Notes: generated from the letters alone by a model not told the origin. DNA of 64,000 nt from Labrenzia sp. PHM005 (GCF_006517275.1 NZ_CP041191.1:4521001-4585000), one strand, 5' to 3'; positions 9,038 through 18,306 are shown, counted from the stretch's first letter. Numbers and translations: made by a program.

Positions 9038-9931
9038 TCACTCCAGGTTTTGTATCTGCTCGCGCATTTGATCGATGACGGCTTTCAAGTCCAGCCCGAT
9101 TGCCGTTAGATCCACATCATTGGACTTGGAGCATAGGGTATTGGCTTCCCGGTTAAATTCTTGTGCAAGAAAATCAAGCCGCCGGCCGATGGCTCCGCCA
9201 GTATCCAAAAGCTCGCGCACCGCACTGACATGTGCGTGCAGCCGATCCAGCTCTTCACGGATGTCGGCCTTCGTTGCCAGGAACACAGCTTCCTGATGCA
9301 GCCGCTGAGGATCGAGCTGCGCATCAGTGGCATCCAAAAGCTCAGACACCATCTTTTTCAAGCGTTCTTTGATCGCTTCCGGCTGGCGGGCAGGAAGGTC
9401 CTCGGCAGATTGAGTCAGATTCGCAATCGTATCGACTTGCTGATGAACCACCTTGCCGATCGCAGCACCTTCCGTGTGGCGCATGTCGACCAAATCGATC
9501 AGAGCAACGTCCAAAGTGGTCAGCAACGCATTGTGAAGCGCTTGCTGGACGGCCTCGTCTTCGTCCTGCTCTTTCAGTTCAAAGACGCCCTTTTGCGCCA
9601 GAATGCCGTCCAATGTCGGCGGCGCCACGTTGGGGATGCGGGCCTCTAGGAGTTTGATCGCAGAGAGCACAGACTCAAGTGCTGCTTCATTGACCTGTAG
9701 CTGATTTTCCGCCTGATCGCGCTGCATGGCAAGACCAATCGAAACATTGCCTCGACGCAGAACCTTGCTGCAGCGTTCGCGGATTTTGGGTTCCAGCGTC
9801 TCAAGACCTGTTGGGATCCGGATCCTTAAGTCGAGCGACTTGCCGTTGACCGATCGTAACTCCCACGTCCACCGGACGGCGCCAGACTCGCCAAGTGCGC
9901 GTGCAAAACCTGTCATGCTGGCAAGTGCCAT
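9038..9931 (-). CDS. YicC family endoribonuclease / RNA-stability protein
   Basis: The 297-residue product opens MALASMTGFARALGESGAVRW, the hallmark of the YicC N-terminal domain, and ends in the DUF1732-type motif with RRLDFLAQEFNREANTLCSKS. E. coli YicC has been linked to RNA degradation and stationary-phase survival; I infer a similar role here. It sits 76 bp after mltG and 7 bp before gmk. GAGAGG lies just upstream of its ATG. Confidence 0.9.
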   Translation of the reverse strand: MALASMTGFARALGESGAVRWTWELRSVNGKSLDLRIRIPTGLETLEPKIRERCSKVLRRGNVSIGLAMQRDQAENQLQVNEAALESVLSAIKLLEARIPNVAPPTLDGILAQKGVFELKEQDEDEAVQQALHNALLTTLDVALIDLVDMRHTEGAAIGKVVHQQVDTIANLTQSAEDLPARQPEAIKERLKKMVSELLDATDAQLDPQRLHQEAVFLATKADIREELDRLHAHVSAVRELLDTGGAIGRRLDFLAQEFNREANTLCSKSNDVDLTAIGLDLKAVIDQMREQIQNLE

Positions 9932-10007
9932 GTGCCTCTCCGGGGTTGGAACCGGTTTGTCCGCCCGTTACCGACCGGAGCCCTATCAAGTCACCCGACA
10001 GATCAGA

Positions 10008-11111
10008 TCAGTTCTGCTCCGACTGACGGCGTTCCCGTTCGATCTTGCGCCATTTGCGGACATTAGCTTGATGCTGCTCATAGGTTTCCGCAAAAATATG
10101 TCCACCCGTTCCATCTGCCACAAAGAACAAGTCCTTGGTCCGGGATGGATTGGCCACCGCTTCCATGGCAGCACGGCCTGGATTGCCAATCGGTCCTGGC
10201 GGCAGGCCATCAATCTGGTAGGTGTTGTATTTGTTTTCAGCCTTCAATTCAGACTGTTTGATCGCGGAGCGGTCCTTCAGCCAGGCTTCTCCGCCATAAA
10301 GGCCATAAAGAATGGTAGGATCGGACTGCAGACGCATCTTCTTGTTCAGGCGATTGACGAAAACGCCGGCAACCCGCGGCCGTTCATCGGCAAGCGCGGT
10401 TTCCTTCTCGACAATCGAAGCCAACACGACCAGCTCCTCTGGCGAGGAAACCGGAAGATCGTCAATGCGGCGCTCCCAAATCTCTCCCAGGAGTTTTTCC
10501 TGAGCTACTTTCATCTGCTCAAGAACTTCTTGCCGGGACGTCCCACGAGCAAATGAATAAGTCTCCGGCAGCAACGCGCCTTCTTGTGGGATATCTGTGA
10601 TTTCACCAACCAAGATCGGATGTGCCCGGACCCGCTCCAGGATTTGTGCCGTCGTCCACCCTTCTGGGATGGTTACTGAATGCGTGACCGCTTTACCGTC
10701 CACCAAGTCCGCCATGACGTCTTTCATTGAGACGCCGGGCGCAAATGCATATTCGCCGGCTTTGAGTTTTGTGGCGTTTTTATAAAACCGGGTGCCGAGC
10801 TGGAAGACCCACTCATCCAGCATTGTATCTTCGATGACACCTTTTGCAGCCAGCCGGTCAGTAATGCCGGTCAATCCGGAACCGGAAGAGATCACAATTG
10901 TGGTGTCTTCCTTGAGTGGTCCAGCTTGTTCGAACTTATGTTTGCCGAAATACAGCGCACCACCGACTGCCGCCAATCCGAAGACTGCCAGTGTGATGAC
11001 CATATTGATCAGGATAACAATTGGGTTGCGTACATGCCGGGAGCGCTGCGGGGGCGCTGGCGCTTGCTCCGGTTGAAGCGCTTCGCGCGGACTTTTCGGC
11101 TTAATGCCCAT
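10008..11111 (-). CDS. mltG: Endolytic murein transglycosylase MltG
   Basis: The 367-residue product has a proline-rich cytoplasmic N-terminus, one membrane anchor (about residues 28-52), a LysM-like/YceG region and the catalytic block ASIVEKETALADERPRVAGV, in which the Glu of EKET is expected to be the general acid. SDPTILYG follows. MltG cuts nascent glycan strands near the inner membrane and limits their length. The ATG at 11111 has a strong AGGAGGT site 9 nt upstream. A hairpin after fabF (11169-11210) separates it from the fatty-acid genes, so mltG-yicC-gmk may have their own promoter. mltG after acpP-fabF is a common alphaproteobacterial arrangement. Confidence 0.93.
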   Translation of the reverse strand: MGIKPKSPREALQPEQAPAPPQRSRHVRNPIVILINMVITLAVFGLAAVGGALYFGKHKFEQAGPLKEDTTIVISSGSGLTGITDRLAAKGVIEDTMLDEWVFQLGTRFYKNATKLKAGEYAFAPGVSMKDVMADLVDGKAVTHSVTIPEGWTTAQILERVRAHPILVGEITDIPQEGALLPETYSFARGTSRQEVLEQMKVAQEKLLGEIWERRIDDLPVSSPEELVVLASIVEKETALADERPRVAGVFVNRLNKKMRLQSDPTILYGLYGGEAWLKDRSAIKQSELKAENKYNTYQIDGLPPGPIGNPGRAAMEAVANPSRTKDLFFVADGTGGHIFAETYEQHQANVRKWRKIERERRQSEQN

Positions 11112-11168
11112 GGTCTATCGCACCTCCTGACAAGAACGCTGCGGCTCAGTCAACTTGCATACACGTTT

Positions 11169-11210
11169 ATCAAAACCGGGCCAAACCGGAGAATCGGTTC
11201 AGAGCCCGGT
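11169..11210 (-). terminator. Terminator-like hairpin after fabF
   Basis: On the minus strand, 15 nt after the fabF stop, ACCGGGC (11210-11204) pairs with GCCCGGT (11181-11175). An inner AACCG/CGGTT stem completes the hairpin, and TTTTGAT follows. This fits an intrinsic or attenuating terminator between fabF and mltG. Confidence 0.6.
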
Positions 11211-11224
11211 ATAAAGTGAATGCG

Positions 11225-12490
11225 TTATGCGGCAACTTTGCGGAAGACCAATGAGGCATTTGTGCCGCCGAAACCGAAGGAGTTCGACAAGGCGACGTCA
11301 ATGTTCATGGACTTTGCTTTATGCGGCACCAGATCAATCTCGGTTTCGACAGACGGATTGTCGAGGTTGATCGTTGGCGGTGCCATGCTGTCACGAATTG
11401 CCAAAACGGAGAAAATCGCTTCAACAGCGCCAGCTGCACCAAGCAGGTGGCCAATTGAAGACTTGGTCGAGGACATGGTCAGTTGGGACGCATTCTCGCC
11501 TGCAAGCCGTGTCACAGCCCCCAACTCGATCTCGTCGCCGAGCGGCGTAGAGGTACCATGCGCGTTGACGTAATCAACGTTGGCCGCAGTAATGCCGGCG
11601 CGGTTTAGCGCCGCTTCCATGCAACGGTAAGCGCCATCACCATCTTCGGACGGTGCCGTGATGTGATACGCATCGCCGGACATGCCGTAGCCGATCACCT
11701 CCGCATAGATTTTCGCACCGCGTTTCACCGCGTGCTCATATTCTTCCAGAATGACAACACCGGCGCCCTCGCCCATGACGAAGCCATCACGGTCTTTATC
11801 ATATGGCCGGGAGCCTTTTTCAGGCGCATCATTGAAACCGGTCGAGAGTGCCCGGCACGCAGCAAAGCCTGCAAGCGCCAAACGGCCGACCGGGGATTCC
11901 GTACCACCGGCAACCATCACATCAGCATCACCAAAGGCGATCAGACGCGAGGCATCCCCGATAGCGTGTGCACCGGTGGAGCAAGCCGTCACCACTGCGT
12001 GGTTCGGGCCTTTCAGGCCATGACGGATAGAGACATAACCACCCGCCAGGTTGATCAGACGGCCCGGAATAAAGAACGGGCTAACCCGGCGAGGGCCCTT
12101 GTCGGCCAGAAGATGCGCACCTTTTTCGATGCCCTGAAGACCACCGATTCCGGAGCCAATCAGAACGCCGGAGCGGATCTGCTGTTCGTAGGTTTCAGCC
12201 TTGAAGCCGGAATCGGCAATCGCCTGGTCGGCAGCCGCCATCGCATAGACGATGAAATCATCGACCTTGCGCTGTTCCTTGACGTCCATCCAGTCATCCG
12301 GATTGAACGCGCCTTCTTCGGCCGGATCGCGCGGGATTTGACAAGCAATCTGGCAGGCCAGATCGTCCACTTTGAAGTTTGTGACCTGATTGGCCCCGCT
12401 CTTCCCTTCCAGGATTTTCTTCCAAGTGACATCGGCACTACCGCCCAGCGGCGTCACCATGCCCAATCCTGTTACGACTACTCGCCTCAT
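11225..12490 (-). CDS. fabF: Beta-ketoacyl-ACP synthase II FabF
   Basis: This 421-residue condensing enzyme elongates acyl-ACP with malonyl-ACP. The active-site Cys is in VVTACSTGAHAIG, and the two catalytic histidines are in VNAHGTSTPLGD and SSIGHLLGAAGA, so the Cys-His-His triad is complete. The C-terminal FGFGGTNASLVF is typical. It follows acpP by 90 bp on the same strand. Length is normal for FabF. A hairpin terminator lies directly downstream. Confidence 0.96.
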   Translation of the reverse strand: MRRVVVTGLGMVTPLGGSADVTWKKILEGKSGANQVTNFKVDDLACQIACQIPRDPAEEGAFNPDDWMDVKEQRKVDDFIVYAMAAADQAIADSGFKAETYEQQIRSGVLIGSGIGGLQGIEKGAHLLADKGPRRVSPFFIPGRLINLAGGYVSIRHGLKGPNHAVVTACSTGAHAIGDASRLIAFGDADVMVAGGTESPVGRLALAGFAACRALSTGFNDAPEKGSRPYDKDRDGFVMGEGAGVVILEEYEHAVKRGAKIYAEVIGYGMSGDAYHITAPSEDGDGAYRCMEAALNRAGITAANVDYVNAHGTSTPLGDEIELGAVTRLAGENASQLTMSSTKSSIGHLLGAAGAVEAIFSVLAIRDSMAPPTINLDNPSVETEIDLVPHKAKSMNIDVALSNSFGFGGTNASLVFRKVAA

Positions 12491-12580
12491 ACACCCGCAC
12501 TTACGTTAGAAGGGCCGGGCGGGATGATTTACCCCGCCGGCCCGATCTTCAAATAAAGCTCAAGTTAAGGGAAACTGCCC

Positions 12581-12814
12581 TTACTTGTTAGCTTCCAGGA
12601 ACTTAACAGCATCGCCAACGGTCAGGATGGTTTCAGCTGCAGTGTCCGGGATTTCAACGCCGAATTCTTCTTCAAATGCCATGACCAGCTCAACGGTGTC
12701 GAGGCTGTCTGCGCCCAGATCGTCAATGAAGCTCGCGCCTTCAACAACCTTCTCTGCATCAACGCCGAGGTGCTCGACAACGATTTTCTTTACTCGATCC
12801 GCGATATCGCTCAT
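12581..12814 (-). CDS. acpP: Acyl carrier protein
   Basis: This small acidic protein of 77 residues carries growing acyl chains on 4'-phosphopantetheine attached to the Ser of [10 protein letters not shown] (about Ser37). It begins [12 protein letters not shown] and keeps the four-helix ACP pattern. GGAAG lies just before the ATG. Between fabG and acpP is a 243-bp spacer, long enough for a separate strong acpP promoter, which such an abundant protein usually needs. Confidence 0.97.
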   Translation of the reverse strand: MSDIADRVKKIVVEHLGVDAEKVVEGASFIDDLGADSLDTVELVMAFEEEFGVEIPDTAAETILTVGDAVKFLEANK

Positions 12815-13057
12815 CTTTTACTTCCTTGGTTTTCGTCTGTTCATCCTGCGGCACGATCCCAAACCGATTAGCTTCCAACCGTCGGCTCGCGCGCGCTGTC
12901 TTCAAGATGTCTCGGCACAGTCAGGTCAGGAACGGACCGGGCTGCGCAATTCGTAACAATCGGCGGGGTGGTAACACACTTTCTTGACCATTACCAGCCG
13001 GACCTAACCGCTTCTTTGCGGTCGGGATTATTTTTGCCAACTCGGCAAATCGTCCTT

Positions 13058-13795
13058 TTAAATCATTGCCATACCGCCATTGACGTGCAGCGTTTGTCCC
13101 GTGACATACGCCGCTTCGCCGCTGGCAAGGTAAGTTACTGCAGATGCAATCTCATTCGCAGTGCCCAAACGGCCTGCCGGCACGCTGGTCAAAATCGATT
13201 CTTTCTGCTTGTCATTGAGGGCATCGGTCATTGCGGTTTCAATGAAACCCGGCGCGATGCAGTTCACCGTGATGTTGCGGCTGGCAACTTCGCGGGCCAA
13301 AGATTTGTACATGCCGATCATCCCGGATTTGGCAGCCGCATAGTTGACCTGCCCCGGATTACCGGTGACACCAACAACGGACGTGATGCCGATGATGCGG
13401 CCATTGCGGCGCTTCATCATGCCCTTGATCGCTGCACGGCACAGCAAGAAACCGGACGTCAAGTTGACTTCCAATACCTGATCCCACTCTTCATCCTTCA
13501 TCCGCATGAAGATGTTGTCGCGGGTAATGCCTGCGTTGTTCACCAGGATATCGACGGAACCCATCTTCTCTTCGGCGGCCGGAAGAAGGCCCATCACCGC
13601 TTCGCGGTCAGACAGGTTGGCCGGAGTGACGAACGCGCGCTCCCCAAGATCTGCCGCAAGGGCCTCAAGCTTTTCCGCCCGAGTTCCGGACAGGGAGACA
13701 GTCGCGCCTTGAGCGTGCAGAGCCCGGGCGATGGATTCACCGATCCCGCCGGTCGCACCTGTCACAAGTGCATTTTTGCCTTCCAAGCTGAACAT
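13058..13795 (-). CDS. fabG: 3-oxoacyl-ACP reductase FabG
   Basis: I use the ATG at 13795, which has AAGGAAGG five bases upstream, in place of an in-frame start 12 codons earlier. The 245-residue SDR reduces beta-ketoacyl-ACP with NADPH. Visible motifs are TGATGGIGES (cofactor), NNAGITRDN, the catalytic Ser in ITSVVG and the YAAAK Tyr/Lys pair, and it ends NGGMAMI as is usual for FabG. It sits between fabD and acpP, the standard fatty-acid synthesis cluster. Confidence 0.95.
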   Translation of the reverse strand: MFSLEGKNALVTGATGGIGESIARALHAQGATVSLSGTRAEKLEALAADLGERAFVTPANLSDREAVMGLLPAAEEKMGSVDILVNNAGITRDNIFMRMKDEEWDQVLEVNLTSGFLLCRAAIKGMMKRRNGRIIGITSVVGVTGNPGQVNYAAAKSGMIGMYKSLAREVASRNITVNCIAPGFIETAMTDALNDKQKESILTSVPAGRLGTANEIASAVTYLASGEAAYVTGQTLHVNGGMAMI

Positions 13796-13873
13796 ATGGC
13801 GTCCTTCCTTGCGTTTCGCGCCGTTTGGCACAGGCCTTGTGTCAGGCCGAATTGAATTGGGTCTATTTGAAAA

Positions 13874-14818
13874 TTAGCTGGAGAGTTTTTCGATCACGGC
13901 GTCAATATCATCCGGTGAATTGACGGCCATGCCGGTCGCTTCTTTGGTGATGCGCTTGACCATGCCGGTCAGGACTTTGCCGGTACCAACCTCAACGAAA
14001 GTGGTGACACCCTCACCCGCCAGCCATGAAATGCTTTCCCGCCAGCGCACGGTTCCTGTCACCTGCTCAATGAGGCGATCGCGGATGTCTTCCGGATCTG
14101 TGATTGGGGCCGCCAGAACATTGGCGACCAGCGGTACGCTTGGCGCTTTGATGTCAGCATTGGCTAGTGCTTCTGCCATAGCGTCTGCCGCAGGCCCCAT
14201 CAAAGAACAATGGAACGGTGCGCTGACCGGCAAAAGTACAGCACGGCGGGCTCCCCGGGCTTTGGCGATTTCGACGGCGCGCTCGACAGCAGCAACATGG
14301 CCGGAAACCACCACCTGGCCCGGCGCATTATCGTTGGCGGCCTGGCAGACTTCGCCTTGAGCGGCGTCATTGGCGATTTCCACTGCAGCGTCGAAGTCCA
14401 GACCCAGCAAAGCAGCCATGGCGCCCTGCCCGACCGGCACGGCGTTCTGCATGGCATCGCCGCGCACACGAAGGAGCTTTGCAGCCGTTGCCACATCCAG
14501 GCTGCCGGCAGCCGCCAGCGCGGAGTATTCGCCGAGTGAATGTCCGGCGACAAAGGAGACGGAAGATTTCAGATCCAGGCCCTTGGCTTCCAGAACCCGC
14601 ATGGTGGCGAGGCTCACTGCCATCAGCGCTGGCTGGGCATTGGCGGTGAGCGTCAGATCGCTTTCCGAACCATTCCACATGATGTCGGAGAGTTTCTGAT
14701 CCAGTGCGTTGTCCACCTCATCGAAAACGACTTTGGCTTCCGGAAACGTATCAGCGAGAAGCTTGCCCATACCAACAGCCTGGCTGCCCTGGCCCGGGAA
14801 TGTAAATGCGGTGGTCAT
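13874..14818 (-). CDS. fabD: Malonyl-CoA:ACP transacylase FabD
   Basis: This 314-residue transacylase loads malonyl groups onto ACP. TFPGQGSQAVGMGKLL opens the protein, the nucleophilic Ser is in VAGHSLGEYSAL and the catalytic His in VSAPFHCSLM. It is the first gene of the minus-strand fab cluster, 78 bp upstream of the fabG start. A promoter is expected in the 14819-15119 gap. Confidence 0.95.
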   Translation of the reverse strand: MTTAFTFPGQGSQAVGMGKLLADTFPEAKVVFDEVDNALDQKLSDIMWNGSESDLTLTANAQPALMAVSLATMRVLEAKGLDLKSSVSFVAGHSLGEYSALAAAGSLDVATAAKLLRVRGDAMQNAVPVGQGAMAALLGLDFDAAVEIANDAAQGEVCQAANDNAPGQVVVSGHVAAVERAVEIAKARGARRAVLLPVSAPFHCSLMGPAADAMAEALANADIKAPSVPLVANVLAAPITDPEDIRDRLIEQVTGTVRWRESISWLAGEGVTTFVEVGTGKVLTGMVKRITKEATGMAVNSPDDIDAVIEKLSS

Positions 14819-15119
14819 CTGGAATAGTCTCCGAATTGGCTGCGCTTGCGGGTCTTTTGTTTTTTGGCCCTATGTCAACGCGGCAAAGAAGAGAGTGTTA
14901 AGGCAGCCTCTTGACAAAAGGCCGCATGTCTTGGCGGCAGGCTATGAAACGGACCGGGGCAAAGTGTCAAGAGCTGAGGGTGAAGTTTCCGGAAATTCCA
15001 GGCCCATTCACACTGAGTGTTATCTGCCTAAACATCCGCCAGCAGCTCACTAGTACTATTGAACCAATCTGCAGAGGGCGGAATAGCCAATACCTTTGTC
15101 AAACGATCAATGCACTACA
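14819..15119. other. Noncoding gap between the lipase gene and fabD
   Basis: These 301 bp follow the lipase stop and precede fabD, both on the minus strand. They should contain the fabD promoter. I see no conserved ORF, tRNA-like fold or clear hairpin terminator; short frames here have no signal peptide, domain or convincing RBS. Confidence 0.35.
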
Positions 15120-16817
15120 TCACCTTGCAGCGATATCCGCACGAAGCGCGGCATCTTTTTCGAGACGCTTGGTATCGAACCAGATGTTTTTGCTCTCATA
15201 ATAAGTCGTTATCGACGCCACGAGTTTTTGGAACTCGGCTTCGGTGCCACGCTTCTTTTTGTCCCGCTGAGGATTGATGTCTTCCATCGAGACATAGCGG
15301 ATCGCCAGGGCCGGGATAACTGGATCCTTCAAGCTTTCCAGCATGTAATCCCGGATCTGACGCTGCTCATGTGCACTGAAGTCTGGCCGCGACACCGCAT
15401 CAAAGGCTTTCGGTTTGTTGACGTAGACGGTTTTGCCAATGTGTTTGCCGCCGATGAATTTTTCAGTCGTGATCGGATCCTTGGAATTGAGCACCCGGAA
15501 ACCCGCTGGAGTTTGCGTGTCTGAGAGACGTGCCAGAATGGTTGGGTCGGTGACCTTAATCGCATTGCGGTCAACAGGATTGAATGCTGTCGCAAACTGC
15601 TCGGACTGCAGTTTTTTGACGGTAAGCGCCGTTGCGAAATCCTGATCACCCGTCCGCGGCGCGCCATACGTCAGAAGTTTCAGGTTTTGCCATGGCCAGT
15701 TTTTTAGCGCACTGGGCATAGCTGGTCCGCTTCCGTCGGGACCATAGCGGTTTCCGAGCAAGATTGCCGCTGAGAAGTGCTGAGCCAGTGCTCCACCCAG
15801 ACTGTGTCCGGTGACAAAGATGTTTTCAGGTGCCTTGCCCTTTTTGAGCGCGGCCGCCTTTTGAAGACAGCGTGTCAGTTGCGGAAGTATGGATTGCATA
15901 CTCCGCGCAAACCCCCGGTGGACGTGCCCTGTTGTACTAATGAGAGCGCCTCCTTGGCCCGCCGACAATTTGTTATAGCCGAGATCGGTTATCCAGTCGG
16001 GATTGCCCTTTGCGTCGCCGTCGCTGAAGGACTGGACTGCGGCCCGGGCGGCGGATCCGCTGCGGCTGCCGCGAAAGGCAATATGTGCATCGTAATCGCC
16101 GCTGTCTTTCTGGCGCAACAGGATAAAGCCCATCAGGCTTTGCGAGTGTGGCTGCCCCTCTTCGCCCTTGTCTCCAGTTCCGCCTTCGAATGCGAGCAGA
16201 ATATCGGAGCCATCCCGGTTCCGTCGGGCATGTTTGCGGCTTATCTCTGCCATGGCAGAGGCTGTTTCCGGTTTGCCGGCTGGCCGGTAACAGATGTAAC
16301 CGCGACTGATGCGACCGGTTATTTCTTTTGGCGTCAGATATTCGGTCCAGGTGCCAGCTGCATTGGTGATCGTGTCGGACCACGGATGCACGAGGCCATA
16401 ATCGTAGATGATCGGGTCGTGGGTCGGATTGTCGGCATAGCCGTTCAGCGCCCCCGGTCCACGATAGCCCTTATGTCCTTTGCTGCGCGCCGTTTGGGAC
16501 GCCCCCTGGTCCTTCGCCCAGGCATGCACCTTGCCCATCATTGCCGTGCGCTCGGCCTTATCGGCAGCCAGCTCCTCGTAATAAGGATCAAAGGGCCAAA
16601 CCAGGCTCTGCCCATAGAGATGATAAGCAAGGATCGACAGGTCGAGGTGATAGACAAGCGGATGATACGGCATATCCGTTGTCTGTGCTGATATTGGGCC
16701 CGGATCTTGGTTGTACTCCGAACCTGTCGATACACACGCGGAGAGAACCGATAAAGTGAGTGTCAGGACGCCATAAAACCTGATCCCAAAAACAATCCGT
16801 CTCAAGACTGGCCGCAT
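15120..16817 (-). CDS. Putative class 3-type lipase, lipoprotein
   Basis: The 565-residue protein has a lipoprotein signal (hydrophobic stretch then LSAC, Cys28), so it is probably anchored in a membrane facing the periplasm or outside. The lipase signature GHSLGGALAQ is at 337-346 (predicted nucleophile Ser339), and IAFRGS at about 246-251 fits the oxyanion strand of class 3 lipases. Candidate acid and His residues lie downstream but I cannot assign them. GAGGGGG precedes the ATG. The gene stands alone, with no chaperone or secretion gene beside it. The substrate (lipid or polyester) is unknown. The long N-terminal part (50-240) matches nothing I recognise. Confidence 0.75.
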   Translation of the reverse strand: MRPVLRRIVFGIRFYGVLTLTLSVLSACVSTGSEYNQDPGPISAQTTDMPYHPLVYHLDLSILAYHLYGQSLVWPFDPYYEELAADKAERTAMMGKVHAWAKDQGASQTARSKGHKGYRGPGALNGYADNPTHDPIIYDYGLVHPWSDTITNAAGTWTEYLTPKEITGRISRGYICYRPAGKPETASAMAEISRKHARRNRDGSDILLAFEGGTGDKGEEGQPHSQSLMGFILLRQKDSGDYDAHIAFRGSRSGSAARAAVQSFSDGDAKGNPDWITDLGYNKLSAGQGGALISTTGHVHRGFARSMQSILPQLTRCLQKAAALKKGKAPENIFVTGHSLGGALAQHFSAAILLGNRYGPDGSGPAMPSALKNWPWQNLKLLTYGAPRTGDQDFATALTVKKLQSEQFATAFNPVDRNAIKVTDPTILARLSDTQTPAGFRVLNSKDPITTEKFIGGKHIGKTVYVNKPKAFDAVSRPDFSAHEQRQIRDYMLESLKDPVIPALAIRYVSMEDINPQRDKKKRGTEAEFQKLVASITTYYESKNIWFDTKRLEKDAALRADIAAR

Positions 16818-16897
16818 CGCTTCGCCCCCTCACGCTCCACGCCCTATTGTCAATTGAGCAGTCTTCTCGTCAGATCCCCTCGTGTCAAACCCCACTT

Positions 16898-16913
16898 ACC
16901 TAGACCGCTAGGT
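16898..16913. repeat. Inverted repeat ACCTAG-N4-CTAGGT upstream of the lipase gene
   Basis: Six-base arms ACCTAG (16898-16903) and CTAGGT (16908-16913) flank ACCG, about 80 bp before the lipase start. The rarity of CTAG in bacterial DNA makes it stand out. It could be an operator, but no regulator is adjacent. Confidence 0.35.
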
Positions 16914-17087
16914 CCTGCCCCTCAAAAGAGAGAAAGAACCAGGAAGTTTCAGCGCAGTGTTTTGACGGCAGAGTTGACCACCGCTTTATCCATTCCCGGA
17001 ATTGAAACGAGGAGGTGGCCGGTCATGCAGATCAGCCAATAACACTCAGAACGGATAAACTAGGTGGCCTCATAAATGCACAACGAG

Positions 17088-17195
17088 CTAAACACTAAAC
17101 ACATAGCCCGCGCCCAAAATCAGCAACCCGCTGATACACACAACACCAACAGCTAAAAAGAAAAACGCTTGCTTTACCCGCTCTTGATTGGACAT
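17088..17195 (-). CDS. Candidate small membrane protein (35 aa)
   Basis: An ATG at 17195 preceded by AAGGTG at suitable spacing opens a 35-codon frame ending in TAG at 17088. The peptide begins MSNQERVKQA and is then almost wholly hydrophobic, FFFLAVGVVC and on to GAGYVFSV, which would form one membrane helix with a short charged cytoplasmic N-terminus. This layout is typical of real small membrane proteins. I recognise no family. It lies alone between the lipase gene and the divergent rpsF promoter. Chance cannot be excluded for so short a frame. Confidence 0.42.
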   Translation of the reverse strand: MSNQERVKQAFFFLAVGVVCISGLLILGAGYVFSV

Positions 17196-17523
17196 GTGAC
17201 ACCTTGCACAACGGACTGACGAGAAATCCTTATCGGAGGGTTGTTGCATCATTGCGGGGCCGCGCTGGAAATTCTATTCGACTAAATACATAGCCAAATT
17301 TGCCGTTGTTCTTACCCCCGCTTGCATTTTGCCGAAAAAAGAGTATAAGCCGCGCTTCATCCGGGTTTGGCCGGGGGCTGAACGGAAGGGCGTTTGCCAG
17401 GATATCTTAAAGATCATCCGACTTCCCGTGTTCCCACTCCCGTAAGATTTCTCGTTGCCTTTCCGGGTTTACGAGGAGGCTTTGCGCCGAACCCGTGTTG
17501 TCAACCGAAGGAAAGGCTTTTCC
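17196..17523 (+). promoter_or_regulatory. Upstream region and leader of the rpsF operon
   Basis: A good sigma70-like promoter is visible: TTGCAT at 17322-17327, a 16-bp spacer, then TATAAG at 17344-17349. Transcription from it would leave a leader of about 165 nt before rpsF, GC-rich at 17350-17400. Leaders of rpsF operons in other bacteria can bind S6:S18 for feedback control; this one contains CCG-bearing GC stretches, but I cannot show the known fold. The rest of the gap shows nothing else. Confidence 0.5.
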
Positions 17524-17970
17524 ATGCCTCTTTATGAGCACATCTTCCTGGCCCGCCAGGACGTTTCGGCCCAGCAGGTCGAAGCTCTCGTCGAACAGTA
17601 CAAGGGCCTGATCGAAGGCGCTGGCGGCACTGTCGGCAAGGTGGAAAACTGGGGTCTGCGCACCCTGGCATACCGCATCAAGAAAAACCGTAAGGCTCAC
17701 TACACTCTGATGAACCTGACCGCACCGCATGCCGCGGTTGCCGAGATGGAACGCCAGATGGGCCTCAACGAAGACGTTCTGCGTTTCATGACCTTCAAGG
17801 TCGATGAGCTGGACGAAGAGCCGTCTGCAATGATGCAGAAGCGCGACCGTGACGACCGTGGTGGTCGTGGTGGCCGTTTCGGCGACCGCGGTGGTGACCG
17901 TGGCGGCCGTGGTGGCGATCGTGGTGACCGCGGCGGCGACCGTGCACCGCGCAAGGCTGAAGGGGAGTAA
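17524..17970 (+). CDS. rpsF: 30S ribosomal protein S6 (bS6) with RGG-rich tail
   Basis: The start at 17524 ([13 protein letters not shown]) has GGAAAGG 8 nt upstream; an earlier in-frame start at 17455 is not needed. S6 binds S18 on the 30S platform. The core fold covers about residues 1-100. After it comes a tail of about 40 residues built from Arg-Asp-Arg and Gly-Gly units ([16 protein letters not shown]), strongly charged and probably disordered. Such tails are seen in rhizobial S6 proteins. It is the first gene of rpsF-rpsR-rplI; rpsR follows after 6 bp. Confidence 0.96.
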   Translation: MPLYEHIFLARQDVSAQQVEALVEQYKGLIEGAGGTVGKVENWGLRTLAYRIKKNRKAHYTLMNLTAPHAAVAEMERQMGLNEDVLRFMTFKVDELDEEPSAMMQKRDRDDRGGRGGRFGDRGGDRGGRGGDRGDRGGDRAPRKAEGE

Positions 17971-17976
17971 GATATA

Positions 17977-18225
17977 ATGGTTGATATTTCACAGACCCCA
18001 AGCCGCCGTCCGTTCTTCCGCCGCCGGAAGACCTGCCCGTTCTCCGGTGCTAACGCTCCGAAGATCGACTACAAGGACATCCGTCTGCTGCAGCGCTACA
18101 TCTCTGAGCGCGGCAAGATCGTTCCGAGCCGCATCACCGCGGTGTCCGCGAAGAAGCAGCGTGAACTGGCCCGTGCGATCAAGCGTGCCCGCTTGCTCGG
18201 CCTGCTGCCGTTCGTGATCAGCTAA
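17977..18225 (+). CDS. rpsR: 30S ribosomal protein S18 (bS18)
   Basis: This basic protein of 82 residues contains [25 protein letters not shown] and [12 protein letters not shown], the standard S18 signature, ending [16 protein letters not shown]. It pairs with S6 on the 30S platform. It starts 6 bp after rpsF with GGGGAG upstream. A 121-bp spacer containing two stem-loops separates it from rplI. Confidence 0.97.
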   Translation: MVDISQTPSRRPFFRRRKTCPFSGANAPKIDYKDIRLLQRYISERGKIVPSRITAVSAKKQRELARAIKRARLLGLLPFVIS

Positions 18226-18251
18226 GCACCTCCTCCTATGGGAGATGCCCA

Positions 18252-18273
18252 TCTGCCGGGTCCGCCCGGCAGA
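18252..18273 (+). other. GC-rich stem-loop in the rpsR-rplI spacer
   Basis: TCTGCCGGG pairs perfectly with CCCGGCAGA around a TCCG loop (9-bp stem). No T-run follows, so it is not a standard terminator. It may be a processing or stability element between rpsR and rplI. Confidence 0.5.
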
Positions 18274-18306
18274 CCCGTATTGGGACCGCGGGCAAACGGT
18301 CTCTAA

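Noticed and set aside
9726..10556. 276-codon plus-strand frame across yicC and mltG
   Set aside because: It lies antisense to two well-supported genes and has no domain or start signal.
17350..17523. S6:S18-binding leader motif before rpsF
   Set aside because: The leader is GC-rich with CCG-containing stretches, but I could not draw the characteristic hairpin with confidence; a covariance search would decide.
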